64,000 nt of DNA from Trichoplusia ni. Lineage: Eukaryota; Arthropoda; Insecta; Lepidoptera; Noctuidae. The number at the start of each line of letters is the position of its first letter. The stretch's first letter is position 1. Below are positions 44,001 to 49,366 of the stretch, piece after piece. Both the position numbers and the translations under genes were made by a program. The notes beneath the pieces are model-generated. The model did no database searches and had not been told where the DNA came from. It worked only from the letters and a program-made list of their open reading frames with translations. The DNA is taken from NCBI RefSeq assembly GCF_003590095.1, contig NC_039498.1, forward strand, positions 2,170,001-2,234,000, in the 5' to 3' direction.

Positions 44001-45079
44001 GGTTGTCTGAAAAATAACCAAATATTTTAATGTTAACATTCAAATTCATACATATAAAAGGTTAATGGCAGAATCAGGATGAGTTTCAGGAACTTACCTC
44101 AAACTTGTACTTATGTGCTCCTATGGTTGTGCGTTGCTTTTGCCAAAAATTGTCAGGTTTTACTACCAGTGCCTGATGGACGGATGAAGGGAAGTGTTCT
44201 TGCAGAACTTTTAAAATTGGTTTGATAGCTGCCCATGCTGAACCTCGCATATCAATCAATATCGTGAATCCATGTGACCTCACCGAATCACTGCAAGAAA
44301 ATATATATTTTTTTTCGGATGTGACAATTAGTACTACTAAGTTCTACTAACACCAGATAGTCAATAAATAATGTGAAGAAGCTAAAGTAAAGATGTTGTT
44401 TGACTCATAATTATAATCTTGAGACACCATGGAAAACTTAATACCAGTAAAGCAAAACTGAAAACAATTACATACTTAGAAATTGACTAGTACATTTCCA
44501 GACACTATTGTTCAAGGCTTATGTTGATACTTCAAAAAGTAGGCACCTATTATTCACCAGTTACCAGGAAATTATATGCCATGGATATAACAACATTTGA
44601 CTTGAAGTTATATCCAGATACGATTTCGTAACTAATCCATAGTCACCATGTTTGATAAATCTAAATATCTGCTCGAAAATAAACTTGATTACAATATTCA
44701 AATTAGAACTCGGCATATAACTGCCTTGACTGTTCCAAAAATGAATGTTCCTAAATTGTCTGTTCTAGATCAATTTATTCAAGCCAAAAATTTATAACAA
44801 CCCTTGATGATTAAAGAGATTTTCACTCTGTATGCATGAAGTACAAGTTAATTTAATAATTACCTAGGTATACTGATTAAATAGTGCAGCAGTCGCCTAT
44901 AGTCATCTGGCGCGACTCTGTCTCGCCTGGAGTTGGCCGGGAACCATATGATAGGGCCGCCGCGACGGTCGCGGCCGCCGGTCAGAGCCGCCACCCTCTC
45001 CTGGAGTAGCGGGAGCACGTCCAGAGCGCGCGCCCCGGCCTCCATCGCTGCCGCTACTCAGTGAACGCTCTGAAGAAGC
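1847..45079 (-). CDS. trio: trio, Trio/Kalirin-family Rho guanine-nucleotide exchange factor (5' part, 23 coding exons)
   Basis: Trio activates Rac/Rho GTPases at the membrane and cytoskeleton downstream of guidance receptors. The 23 exons listed below join without a frame break to about 1356 residues. Order seen: CRAL-TRIO/SEC14-like lobe (about 1-165, with ILIDMRGSAWAAIKPILKVL and KPDNFWQKQR), a long spectrin-repeat array (about 164-1187, recurring motifs such as QCFQLRLFEQD, LTLQLRHFERD and QCQQFALFERS), a Ser/Asp/Glu-rich linker (1188-1243), then the start of the first DH domain (from about 1244: MAELLQTERAYVKDLETC, later PEDVGHCFVTWA). Each block lines up in order with vertebrate TRIO as I recall it. 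The rest of DH1, PH1, SH3 and the second GEF module lie left of the window. The start at 45045 has an in-frame TGA 15 bases upstream (45058-45060). The gene is head to head with hiw. Confidence 0.97.
2348..2474 (-). CDS. trio: trio exon 22, start of DH1 (GEF1) domain
   Basis: The acceptor is ctcacag and the donor gtacac; phase 2 in, phase 0 out. Encodes FIMAELLQTERAYVKDLETC and YLREMRTDPGAVPQALQGK, the first conserved helix of the Dbl-homology domain, which contacts the GTPase switch regions (residues 1244-1286). Confidence 0.96.
2581..2748 (-). CDS. trio: trio exon 21, linker before the DH domain
   Basis: The acceptor is tatgtccag and the donor gtacgc; phase 2 in and out. Encodes YAEFSGSMEGGESEPESDSG, a Ser/Asp-rich low-complexity stretch, and ends DDKRRSARRKE, matching TRIO 'EEKRKSARRKEF' just before the DH domain (residues 1188-1243). 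Confidence 0.93.
2927..3192 (-). CDS. trio: trio exon 20, last spectrin repeat with alanine-rich replacement
   Basis: The acceptor is ctccttcag and the donor gtaaca; phase 0 in, phase 2 out. Encodes VLEHWTVRKKRLEQCQQFAL, SARAAVEWIKETQERCG, a run of seven alanines, then ESRERVRLLAQLADGLVEKG and KEWVAAVDA. Both ends match TRIO closely. The middle, where I recall TRIO having a longer stretch with 'NGEFYLSTHTSTG', is replaced by a short Ala/Gly segment (residues 1100-1187). Confidence 0.95.
3193..5330 (-). other. trio: trio intron 19 (2.1 kb)
   Basis: AT-rich. I see no exon or known repeat. The stretch at about 3460-3660 is GC-richer, with a short run of repeated 'gacactgacactgac', but shows no coding pattern. 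Confidence 0.6.
5331..5531 (-). CDS. trio: trio exon 19, spectrin repeat
   Basis: A 67-codon phase 0-0 exon; acceptor cttccag, donor gtgaga. Encodes EQKEAFLKACTLARRTAETF and TRAILDTLLAQENK, matching TRIO 'EQKEAFLKACTLARRNADVFLKY' (residues 1033-1099). Confidence 0.96.
6071..6302 (-). CDS. trio: trio exon 18, spectrin repeat
   Basis: The acceptor is atttcag and the donor gtaagc; phase 2 in, phase 0 out. Encodes REISEEVTERWQRLVTCAEE, SLNFYKTAEQVCSVLDSLER and YRRDEDWCG, matching TRIO 'ASVAFYKTSEQVCSVLESLEQEYKREEDWCGG' almost word for word (residues 955-1032). A Gln-rich linker follows. Confidence 0.97.
6303..7919 (-). other. trio: trio intron 17 (1.6 kb)
   Basis: AT-rich and without recognised genes. 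It holds the small inverted repeat at 7610-7680, listed separately. Open frames at 6458-6779 are AT-driven and show no family signature. Confidence 0.6.
7610..7680. repeat. short inverted repeat, MITE-like
   Basis: Arms atacctgggt (7610-7619) and acccaggtat (7671-7680) are exact inverted copies 51 bases apart. The size suits a very short MITE remnant, but no target duplication is clear and chance is possible. Confidence 0.35.
7920..8148 (-). CDS. trio: trio exon 17, spectrin repeat
   Basis: The acceptor is tttgtccag and the donor gttagt; phase 1 in, phase 2 out. Encodes QFQKDAAQVVSWIRNGEAML, TLSEAEQLKREHDQFQVAVE and RAANHYDPHTI, one of the best-conserved blocks of the array (TRIO 'LGWIRNGESMLNAG', 'LQEAEQLQREHEQFQHAIEKTH'); residues 879-954. 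Confidence 0.97.
8149..10270 (-). other. trio: trio intron 16 (2.1 kb)
   Basis: AT-rich with no recognised gene. It includes a run of eleven G at 9941-9951, unusual in this base composition and a likely spot for sequence error or length polymorphism. Confidence 0.6.
10271..10478 (-). CDS. trio: trio exon 16, spectrin repeat
   Basis: The acceptor is tgtgtccag and the donor gtcagt; phase 0 in, phase 1 out. Encodes VVQQGQELAAAIADASDVMA, ARVQLLLEFLHDRQLDLEEL and RRARFEQCVQL, matching TRIO 'MATRVQDLLEFLHEKQQELDLAAEQHRKHLEQCVQL' (residues 810-878). Confidence 0.95.
10479..11488 (-). other. trio: trio intron 15 (1.0 kb)
   Basis: AT-rich intron; nothing recognised in it. Confidence 0.6.
11489..11620 (-). 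CDS. trio: trio exon 15, spectrin repeat
   Basis: A 44-codon phase 0-0 exon; acceptor aattttcag, donor gttcgt. Encodes VSSRLELWGDELQRTEPPRD and QAEQALAAHNESVARMQHAT, matching TRIO 'ISDLESWNDELSQQM' and 'AEQRLQHHADKALTMNNLTF' (residues 766-809). Confidence 0.92.
11621..13236 (-). other. trio: trio intron 14 (1.6 kb) with repeat debris
   Basis: Contains the repeat fragment at about 12165-12310, listed separately. The segment at 11660-11780 has a purine-rich look that recalls LINE coding debris, but I cannot assign it. No exon found. Confidence 0.5.
12165..12310 (+). mobile_element. lepidopteran interspersed repeat fragment (Helitron-like)
   Basis: Contains the phrases 'tacgtttggatagatggatc', 'ttgtacgcaaaaaccactgg' and 'aatttggtacacatacagat', which I recognise as a high-copy lepidopteran repeat usually assigned to non-autonomous Helitrons or LINE tails. 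Boundaries are approximate and the class is not settled by what is visible. Confidence 0.5.
13237..13396 (-). CDS. trio: trio exon 14, spectrin repeat
   Basis: The acceptor is tcatcaacag and the donor gtaagc; phase 2 in, phase 0 out, which fits exon 13 across the 21.5-kb intron. Encodes ETTLERLRGTRGALEELWSD and RRLELTLQLRHFERDALE, matching TRIO 'QLDEAQSQMEELFQERKIKLELFLQLRIFERDA' (residues 712-765). Confidence 0.95.
14067..14115 (-). mobile_element. LINE 3'-end scrap
   Basis: The phrase 'ccctccgtgtcccactgctg' followed by 'ggtcaagtcctccc' is the reverse-strand form of the 'cagcagtggga...' tail common to lepidopteran non-LTR elements. Only about 50 bases are recognisable. Confidence 0.45.
14303..14429. 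mobile_element. MITE with 23-24 bp terminal inverted repeats
   Basis: Terminal arms at 14303-14326 (atttgctatatac plus A-run plus c) and 14407-14429 are inverted copies differing only in one base of the homopolymer (ten A against nine T). Inside is a second hairpin, cgctgcc (14326-14332) against ggcagcg (14357-14363). It has no coding capacity. I do not see a clear target duplication, and the family is not identified. Confidence 0.65.
25922..26110 (-). promoter_or_regulatory. candidate internal promoter/first exon of trio (tentative)
   Basis: A CpG-rich island in an AT-rich intron. On the minus strand it begins near 'ttagtcggtgttttaagtc', resembling an insect initiator and 5' UTR, and ends at a plausible donor (cactcg|gtaaag) at 25922. 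An ATG at 26045 opens a short frame, but its phase does not match the next trio exons, so any such exon would be non-coding. Base composition and the donor are the only evidence. Confidence 0.2.
28507..28530. repeat. GC-rich short hairpin
   Basis: gcggctc (28507-28513) pairs with gagccgc (28524-28530) across a 10-base loop, in a GC-rich island. There is no T-run after it and no known element; it may be chance. Confidence 0.3.
33707..33766. repeat. 60-bp palindrome with perfect 27-bp arms
   Basis: Arms 33707-33733 (begins cataataaataaatttgtgg) and 33740-33766 are exact reverse complements with a 6-base centre (gttaat). The arms include the GC-containing core 'ttgtggattttcg', so this is more than an AT-rich accident. 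It could be a minimal fold-back element or the product of a template-switch error. Confidence 0.85.
34920..35089 (-). CDS. trio: trio exon 13, spectrin repeat
   Basis: The acceptor is tttctatag and the donor gttagt; phase 0 in, phase 2 out. Encodes LLQWLETLRSGGGVCASDDT and ATIAQGEALLQDL (residues 656-711), matching the 'WTWLEELQKELLDD' to 'IKEGEDLIQQLRD' part of TRIO. It lies between a 1.9-kb repeat-filled intron and the 21.5-kb intron. Confidence 0.92.
35539..36117. mobile_element. fold-back element with 255-bp near-perfect arms
   Basis: The left arm (35539-35793) and right arm (35863-36117) are reverse complements over 255 bases with no indel and only two mismatches that I found (35549/36107 and 35581/36075). 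The spacer is 69 bases (35794-35862). It has no coding capacity. The inner ends carry the GC-rich 'gcatcgcaggcggggacca' and the outer ends are A/T-rich. I do not see a clear target duplication. Such structure fits a fold-back MITE or a hairpin-RNA (endo-siRNA) locus. Arm identity this high implies a young or homogenised structure. Confidence 0.9.
36425..36624. repeat. interspersed repeat with two ~75-bp similar units
   Basis: Unit A (about 36425-36503) and unit B (about 36551-36624) share, in order, 'gtggga.tttt.ag', 'gtatcctat', 'cccgt.at', 'aa.tctaa.g.tacc' and 'catacat'. The sequence continues with 'catcaagccgtttaggct' and a 'catacatacatac' run to about 36730. These phrases are typical of high-copy lepidopteran repeats; the class is not assigned. 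Confidence 0.6.
36731..36979 (-). mobile_element. tRNA-derived SINE
   Basis: Read on the minus strand it starts 'gacgacctccctggtcgagt' (A-box-like tggtcgagtgg), has a decayed B-box region (cggcttcgttcccc), then 'ggttctgggtgtttttggta' and 'atttccataacacaagtgct', and ends in an A/T-rich tail near 36731. This order matches a tRNA-headed SINE common in moths and butterflies. It lies in trio intron 12, same strand as trio, 35 bases from the exon 12 donor. Confidence 0.8.
37015..37206 (-). CDS. trio: trio exon 12, spectrin repeat
   Basis: A 64-codon phase 0-0 exon; acceptor ttttaacag, donor gtagct. Encodes NTYTNAEKLLAGAEELARSG and ECDPEEVLGVARELEAHVAA, very close to TRIO 'NTYTNADKLLEAAEQLAQTGECDPEE' (residues 592-655). 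A SINE ends 35 bases beyond its donor. Confidence 0.96.
37207..37628 (-). other. trio: trio intron 11 (422 bp)
   Basis: AT-rich intron; nothing recognised. Confidence 0.6.
37629..37751 (-). CDS. trio: trio exon 11, spectrin repeat
   Basis: A 41-codon phase 0-0 exon; acceptor tgttacag, donor gttcgt. Encodes VLDWLANHGEVFLQKNTGIG and KSHEHFENVAQ, matching TRIO 'VLDWIENHGEAFLSKHTGVG' (residues 551-591). Confidence 0.96.
38028..38225 (-). CDS. trio: trio exon 10, linker and spectrin repeat
   Basis: A 66-codon phase 0-0 exon; acceptor cgttccag, donor gtcagt. Starts with a Ser/Gly-rich linker (TVSSAGSSGGDPAADYSS), then NHVLAVIHQILGHHRALEAR and LHQRLALLLYKEDC, matching TRIO 'AVHHVLDVIHEVLHHQRQLEN' (residues 485-550). 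Confidence 0.93.
38424..38504 (-). CDS. trio: trio exon 9, 81-base exon
   Basis: A 27-codon exon, phase 0-0, with acceptor ggtttcag and donor gttagt. Encodes VHSTSKKLLYQLDHLVQVCH, matching 'DGKSLLDKLQR' in TRIO (residues 458-484). Found by homology and phase. Confidence 0.88.
38586..38775 (+). mobile_element. CR1-type LINE 3' fragment (end of reverse-transcriptase ORF)
   Basis: On the plus strand, two adjoining frames read NRIVRAWNELREEVVSA and then PNVNQFKNRLDKYINKS before a stop. This is the characteristic C-terminus of many CR1-like LINE proteins (...WNxLPEEVVxAPsvnxFKnrLDk). A one-base deletion near 38640 breaks the frame. The remaining bases to about 38775 look like the 3' tail. It occupies about two thirds of the 291-bp trio intron 8. 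Confidence 0.75.
38796..39016 (-). CDS. trio: trio exon 8, spectrin repeat
   Basis: The acceptor is tttgccag and the donor gtcagt; phase 1 in, phase 0 out. Encodes LEERSAVLSLSVVFHHKAEA, a Gly/Ala loop, then ALEQHAQRHRQLYEHMCQAY, matching the 'LDMSSIFHQKAEKY' and 'HHHQGIYEHITLAY' blocks of TRIO (residues 383-457). Confidence 0.94.
39017..39411 (-). other. trio: trio intron 7 (395 bp)
   Basis: AT-rich intron; nothing recognised. Confidence 0.6.
39412..39563 (-). CDS. trio: trio exon 7, spectrin repeat
   Basis: The acceptor is gttacccag and the donor gttagt; phase 2 in, phase 1 out. Encodes FAAACTGGGRPSVARVTTAA and KRHYAESEISALAHRLERAY, matching TRIO 'ESGHYASQQIRQIASQLEQEW' (residues 333-383). 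Confidence 0.93.
39564..39947 (-). other. trio: trio intron 6 (384 bp)
   Basis: AT-rich intron; nothing recognised. Confidence 0.6.
39948..40051 (-). CDS. trio: trio exon 6, spectrin repeat
   Basis: A 104-base exon too short to stand out as an open frame, found by phase and homology. Acceptor atcgcag, donor gtaact. Encodes MLEWIVNHRTAFLATYVEIG and AAAKRLQEEHA, matching the 'DWITHNKGLF' block of TRIO (residues 299-332). It ends after two bases of a codon. Confidence 0.92.
40433..40660 (+). mobile_element. non-LTR retrotransposon tail, possibly nested repeats
   Basis: Contains 'gcccgcgactttgtccgcgt' and then 'gaggcctatgttgcagcagt', 'ggacagctataggctgaggt' and 'gatgatgag', a very common 3' end of lepidopteran LINEs. 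The sequence after it ('aaatttcattcaaatcggg') is also a repeat-type phrase, so one element may sit inside another. It lies in trio intron 5 (40052-40744). The LINE clade cannot be settled from this fragment. Confidence 0.65.
40745..40968 (-). CDS. trio: trio exon 5, spectrin repeat
   Basis: The acceptor follows tttattag and the donor is gtaaat; it enters in phase 1 and leaves in phase 0. Encodes GERVLQRLEAAEAV, a Gly/Ser/Ala-rich loop, then KLWQHKKMQLDQCFQLRLFE, a hallmark spectrin-repeat helix of Trio (residues 224-298). Confidence 0.95.
40969..43084 (-). other. trio: trio intron 4 (2.1 kb)
   Basis: AT-rich with no exon or known element recognised. Open frames on both strands at 42324-42685 overlap each other and carry no family signature. 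Confidence 0.6.
43085..43265 (-). CDS. trio: trio exon 4, first helical (spectrin-like) segment
   Basis: The acceptor is gttttag; the exon enters in phase 0 and leaves after one base (gtaaca donor). Begins ALEELMWQAGELLDRLDDLQ and contains ISKRLAKVPVDELEGQ, matching the helical stretch that follows the SEC14-like domain in TRIO (residues 164-223). Confidence 0.93.
43266..43892 (-). other. trio: trio intron 3 (627 bp)
   Basis: No gene recognised. GC-richer patches lie near 43430-43520 and 43710-43790. Confidence 0.6.
43893..44006 (-). CDS. trio: trio exon 3, end of CRAL-TRIO
   Basis: A 114-base phase 0-0 exon with an acceptor after tttttcag and a gtaagt donor. Encodes TTMISLEALPKVIDSSQLTP and DGTLQYDHAQWIDLRL, the family-specific end of the SEC14-like domain (residues 126-163). 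Confidence 0.95.
44098..44290 (-). CDS. trio: trio exon 2, CRAL-TRIO core
   Basis: The acceptor is ttgcag and the donor gtaagt; it enters with one base completing a codon and ends in phase 0. Encodes SDSVRSHGFTILIDMRGSAW, then IKPILKVLQEHFPSSVHQAL and KPDNFWQKQRTT, the centre of the SEC14-like lipid-binding fold (about residues 61-125). Confidence 0.95.
44291..44863 (-). other. trio: trio intron 2-side gap (intron 1, 573 bp)
   Basis: AT-rich intron between coding exons 1 and 2; nothing recognised. Confidence 0.6.
44864..45079 (-). CDS. trio: trio exon 1 (5' UTR tail and start codon)
   Basis: The ATG is at 45045-45043. Coding runs to 44864 and ends after two bases of a codon, followed by a GT donor (gtaatt). 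Bases 45046-45079 are untranslated and follow an acceptor (ttccaatag), so at least one non-coding exon lies further upstream. An in-frame TGA at 45058-45060 fixes the start. Encodes about residues 1-61, including MEAGARALDVLPLLQERVAA and GGRDRRGGPIIWFPA, the conserved opening of the SEC14-like domain. Vertebrate TRIO carries extra Ala/Gly-rich sequence before this point, which is absent here. Confidence 0.93.
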
Positions 45080-48000
45080 CTATTGGAAACAAATAAGTCC
45101 TTTAGAACAATAGAAATAACAATAGTTTATTTACAGTTTCCTAGCATAGTCCTAGAACCAGGCAGGTATTGTTTCTGATGTCCTGACTAAAAAGCATTTA
45201 CAAATGCACTGTACATTAAAATATTTACAAGTACTTCCATTGTTATCCTGTCAGCACACATTAACAAGTTTTATAGTAGCAGCATTATGATTGACTGCCG
45301 CTGCACATGCACCGAATACTAACAACAATTTGTTGTTTTTATGTGCGGTTACTAAAAACATGATACATACTCTGCATGATATATGAAAACTGCTCGTATC
45401 AATTACAACATTGCCTTACCTTAAATTTCTAACTGAATTGAGCAATGTAAATCTAAATGTAGCTTAATATTTTACTATTATTTATGCTGTTTACTGCCTA
45501 CAAACAAGTCAAGTATCCAAAGTTAACAAATAAACATCAGTCAGTGGGTGAACCACTTAAATCTAAATGAACCATTTAGCATGTGATAATAACAAGGAAT
45601 GTTTGTTTAATCTACTTTCCAGTCACAAATAAGATTATTAAAATGTACTTTGTGGCAGTAAGTAGAGTGCACTGAACAAAGGGATATACTTAAATATTAC
45701 AAACATGCATTAATTTATAATTTCTTCTTTATGCAAAGTAAATTTATTTGTGTTAAGTTTTATGAACTGTAATGAAGTACAATGCAAGATTGTTTATTAG
45801 ACTGGCTTTCAGTCAATGCCAGTATTGTACATTAAAAGGGAAGGCTACATTAATCATGATATAATAAACATGTAATAAGAATGCACTTGCAATCTATTAA
45901 CCTTACTTATCAGGAAGGAGCTAAGGATTCTTAACAATTAATGTTTGTAAAACTGTAATTGGCTCTATTACCCAGCAGCTTATCAAATTAATTAGTAAAT
46001 TTAAATAGTTGACCTACAATGACTCACGGCCGCACTTTATGATAAGTGTACCAAAATAATTAGCCGCTTCCACTGTTAGCAAGGTTTGCTATGAGGAATG
46101 TTTTCAATTAGAGATTACATTTAAATATTCAAGGATGTAATTTAATTATGTCTTCCACTTGTTTATAGCTGGAACAAATTGTTATTATTAATCATTTGAA
46201 AATAAGCTGTTTCACAAATCTTGTATCATGCATAACATATATATATTAATATATTAATATCACAAATATTATCCTGAATTAACTTTTAATTGCATTTGTT
46301 TCTTGATGCAATGTTAATATATAAAATAAACTTTGAAATCACATAATTCATGAGAAGAAGACTTATCAAGGCCCAATAGGTCCCTTAGAAATTACAAAGT
46401 AAAAGTAGAACTCATTTTAAACTGTTGATTATGTTACATATTGAAAAAACAAAGAATATGGCTTTCATTTACAGCTTCAAATAAATGTTATGTGTAACAT
46501 ACTGAGAAAGTCCACTAGTTACCACCTAAAAGCAACCTTGTGAAATGGAAATAAACAATAAAAATTGCATGACAAGCATCAATAAAAATTATACAAAAAT
46601 ATATTGTATAACAATTAATTTGAACCAGCAACTACACAACACAGGTTAATAACTGTTTATGCAACTAAAAACTTGAAGCAGCAAGGTAAAAACTTGAAGG
46701 AATAATAGAATTAAAAAGAATAACTAATGAAACATGTTTACTAACAATGTTCCTCCAACCAAGTAACTGATGACACTAAGATGTCTCATATTACTTTGAA
46801 GTTCCTACTTAGTTACCACAAAGTTTACCTACTATATTATTTCGAGAAAAATAATTATTTACACAATTTAAGAAAGCTTACAACTCCTAGAATGTTATTA
46901 AACATTTTCGCATCACAACGTGTATGCGAATCTTTAAGGGCAGACGAAAAAAAACTTGTGTTCTTTGTAAAGCTTACGTCTAACGCCAAGGAGGGTCGCG
47001 GGCCTTGTAGGTATTGTTTGAATTTCTCAAAGAATATTTGCAATTTTCAGCTCATCCTCACAAATAACATAGAACATCAATGCGGAAATACTTCCAACAG
47101 CCTCAAATCAATTAATAAATGATTTTAATACACGCTGATGACAAATTGTTCGAGATATATAGCTAGCTATGTCACAACAAATAACCTCAGCCATCAATTT
47201 GAACTAACCGTGGTGACTCAAAGATGCCAGTTAGTCAGGTATAAAAGATTCAGCACGCATTATTGTCACTGTTATTACTTGCACTAAAACATTCGTAAAA
47301 AATATATTCATTACTGTCCTTAAATTATTAAAAACACACAAGCTGCACTAAAATGACAAACTGAGGAACACTAACCACCACAATGGCGCGCCAGGGTTGT
47401 TCAAACTTCAAAAAACCGGTATTTAATAACGGAAATGAAAAAAACAGGACATCCCTCGCTGCTCCGTTTAATGATGATTGCGTTAAAATATACACATAAA
47501 TAGAAAAATATTAATGATGAGTTTTCGAAAACACTACATGTAATGAAACTGATTTCGTATTTCAAACCGTGTGAATTCTTCTCAAAATGTTAGAGAATTA
47601 AGTAGGTAATTTTTCCAATATACAAAGCATTTCGACGTTCTAAACGTCCTTTTAAAAATGTTAGTGCATATTACTTTAAACTTTAAAACAATCAATTATT
47701 TAATAACGAAGTGAAACGTTTTGAACGTTTATATGAAAATAAAAAAAAATCATCATTGTGCTCTCCCTTGATGATCATGATATTTACCAAAATCATTTAT
47801 ATTCTCTGTTTTTGTAACATCCATTTATTTTAACAGATATCAGATTTTGAATGAAAGTAACAAGAGAATTTGAAAGTTCTTAAAACACTTTTGGTTTACT
47901 AAAAACATATTATTCATAGAATGAAAACATAACAGAGGACAGAAAATTCGTAGTAACGAAACAGATTTTGTTAATTAAGGATTAATAAAATCTCAAGTAT

Positions 48001-48941
48001 ACTTTAATTTAAAGTTCATCTTTTCCATTTTTATTGCAAAATATACGGTTCACATGATGGTATGATGGCATATGGATTTAAGAATATGGCATATATATTT
48101 TAAGTCCAAATCTTGGTATTATCTCAAACCTATTTATTCTGTTTTAACTCCAATAAGAGCTATCCTGAGCCCGTACCGATGTACCTGTTTATTGAAAATA
48201 GATGATTGAAAAATATCGTTACTGTAGTAACGTTGTAAAATCGAAGTTATGAATGGAACCACCAAAGACTTTATCTTTAGTTTTTTTTTATAAATACTAT
48301 TAACTAGAAGGAAAAGTAACAAATAAAACGAATTCTTTATACTCTTTATCTCAATTCATTGTCCTAATGCACCAATAAGAAGAAAACAATTTTAATTCAT
48401 AGTTTTTGTCTGTATAGAAAGCAGATGAAAATTTAAATTGTGATATTTTTCATTGAAGTCGGTGCTAAATGTTATTTTTTTTATCTAAATGTTCGTTTTA
48501 TCTCGATTGTCCGTTCGTAATTTACGGTAATAACGGTTGGCGCATCGAAAAACCGACTTTACTTGGCTGTATGGTCGCCCATCACTAGGCCGGGAGTGTT
48601 TATTGATTTTTTGACATTACTGCAAACTTCGGTAAAATCTGGACGGATTTGGAAATTATTATATTTAAATCAACTTATGTCTAAATCAAACACAATGCTA
48701 CTACTAGTGTTTCAGGTATAACATCAAAAATGTTTCCGATCTAGTAGAGTACGTAAATGCAGCTGCATTTGATTAAAAATAATTACTGCAAAGTACACAG
48801 TGAAAATCTATAAGCGAAAAGTATTTATTTTGTATGCCCAGTGTCCGGTGTTTTGTTAAATTGTGGTGCGAATGTGCGAGTAATTAAATATATAAATTTA
48901 TTTATTTTAAATGTACACAGTGTTCTGATATAGCATAAGCC

Positions 48942-48975
48942 AAATAAATTATTAATGAAAATTAATAATTTATTT
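48942..48975. repeat. 34-bp AT-rich palindrome
   Basis: aaataaattattaat (48942-48956) and its exact reverse complement (48961-48975) flank a gaaa loop. With this composition, chance or a transposon scrap are both possible. Confidence 0.5.
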
Positions 48976-49228
48976 TAAATTTCCCAGCATTTTCATGAAA
49001 TATGCGATGTTCGAAGAATATACGGAAATTCAAAACACTCATTTGTTATATAGATGTAGAATTTAGGTTACCGAATATAGGAAAACAGATCAGCTAGCGT
49101 TTAGATGAATATTTATTTTAGTAATGCTATGCAAGGCAGATGAATGTCTGCTGTGATGCGCTGCATATGTGCGAATATTTCAGTAAGATGTTATTAAAAA
49201 TTGTTGCTTGATAGCCAATGATTTCAAT

Positions 49229-49366
49229 ATGATGCGAAATGGTGGTATTGCAGAACTAATAAGAAACCAACAACATGACTCTAAGGATGCAAGTACCAGA
49301 ATTGCGATGCATGGAACCAGAGAACTACAAGAAATACTTCCGAGCATTGTGCTGGAGCGGCACCAA
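49229..49366 (+). other. isolated exon-like open frame (tentative)
   Basis: From ATG at 49229 the frame reads MMRNGGIAELIRNQQHDSKD, then ASTRIAMHGTRELQEILPSI and VLERHQ, and meets a strong donor (gtaagt) at 49367, phase 0. An acceptor-like atttcag lies about 55 bases upstream. The amino-acid mix looks protein-like. It cannot join hiw exon 2, which needs a phase-2 partner, so it would belong to another transcript or be chance. I do not recognise the product. Confidence 0.25.

Noticed and set aside
46781..47122. 113-codon plus-strand open frame in the intergenic region.
   Set aside because: Composition follows AT-rich DNA (Asn/Lys/Leu/Tyr), there is no domain, and the antisense strand is also open for 62 codons.
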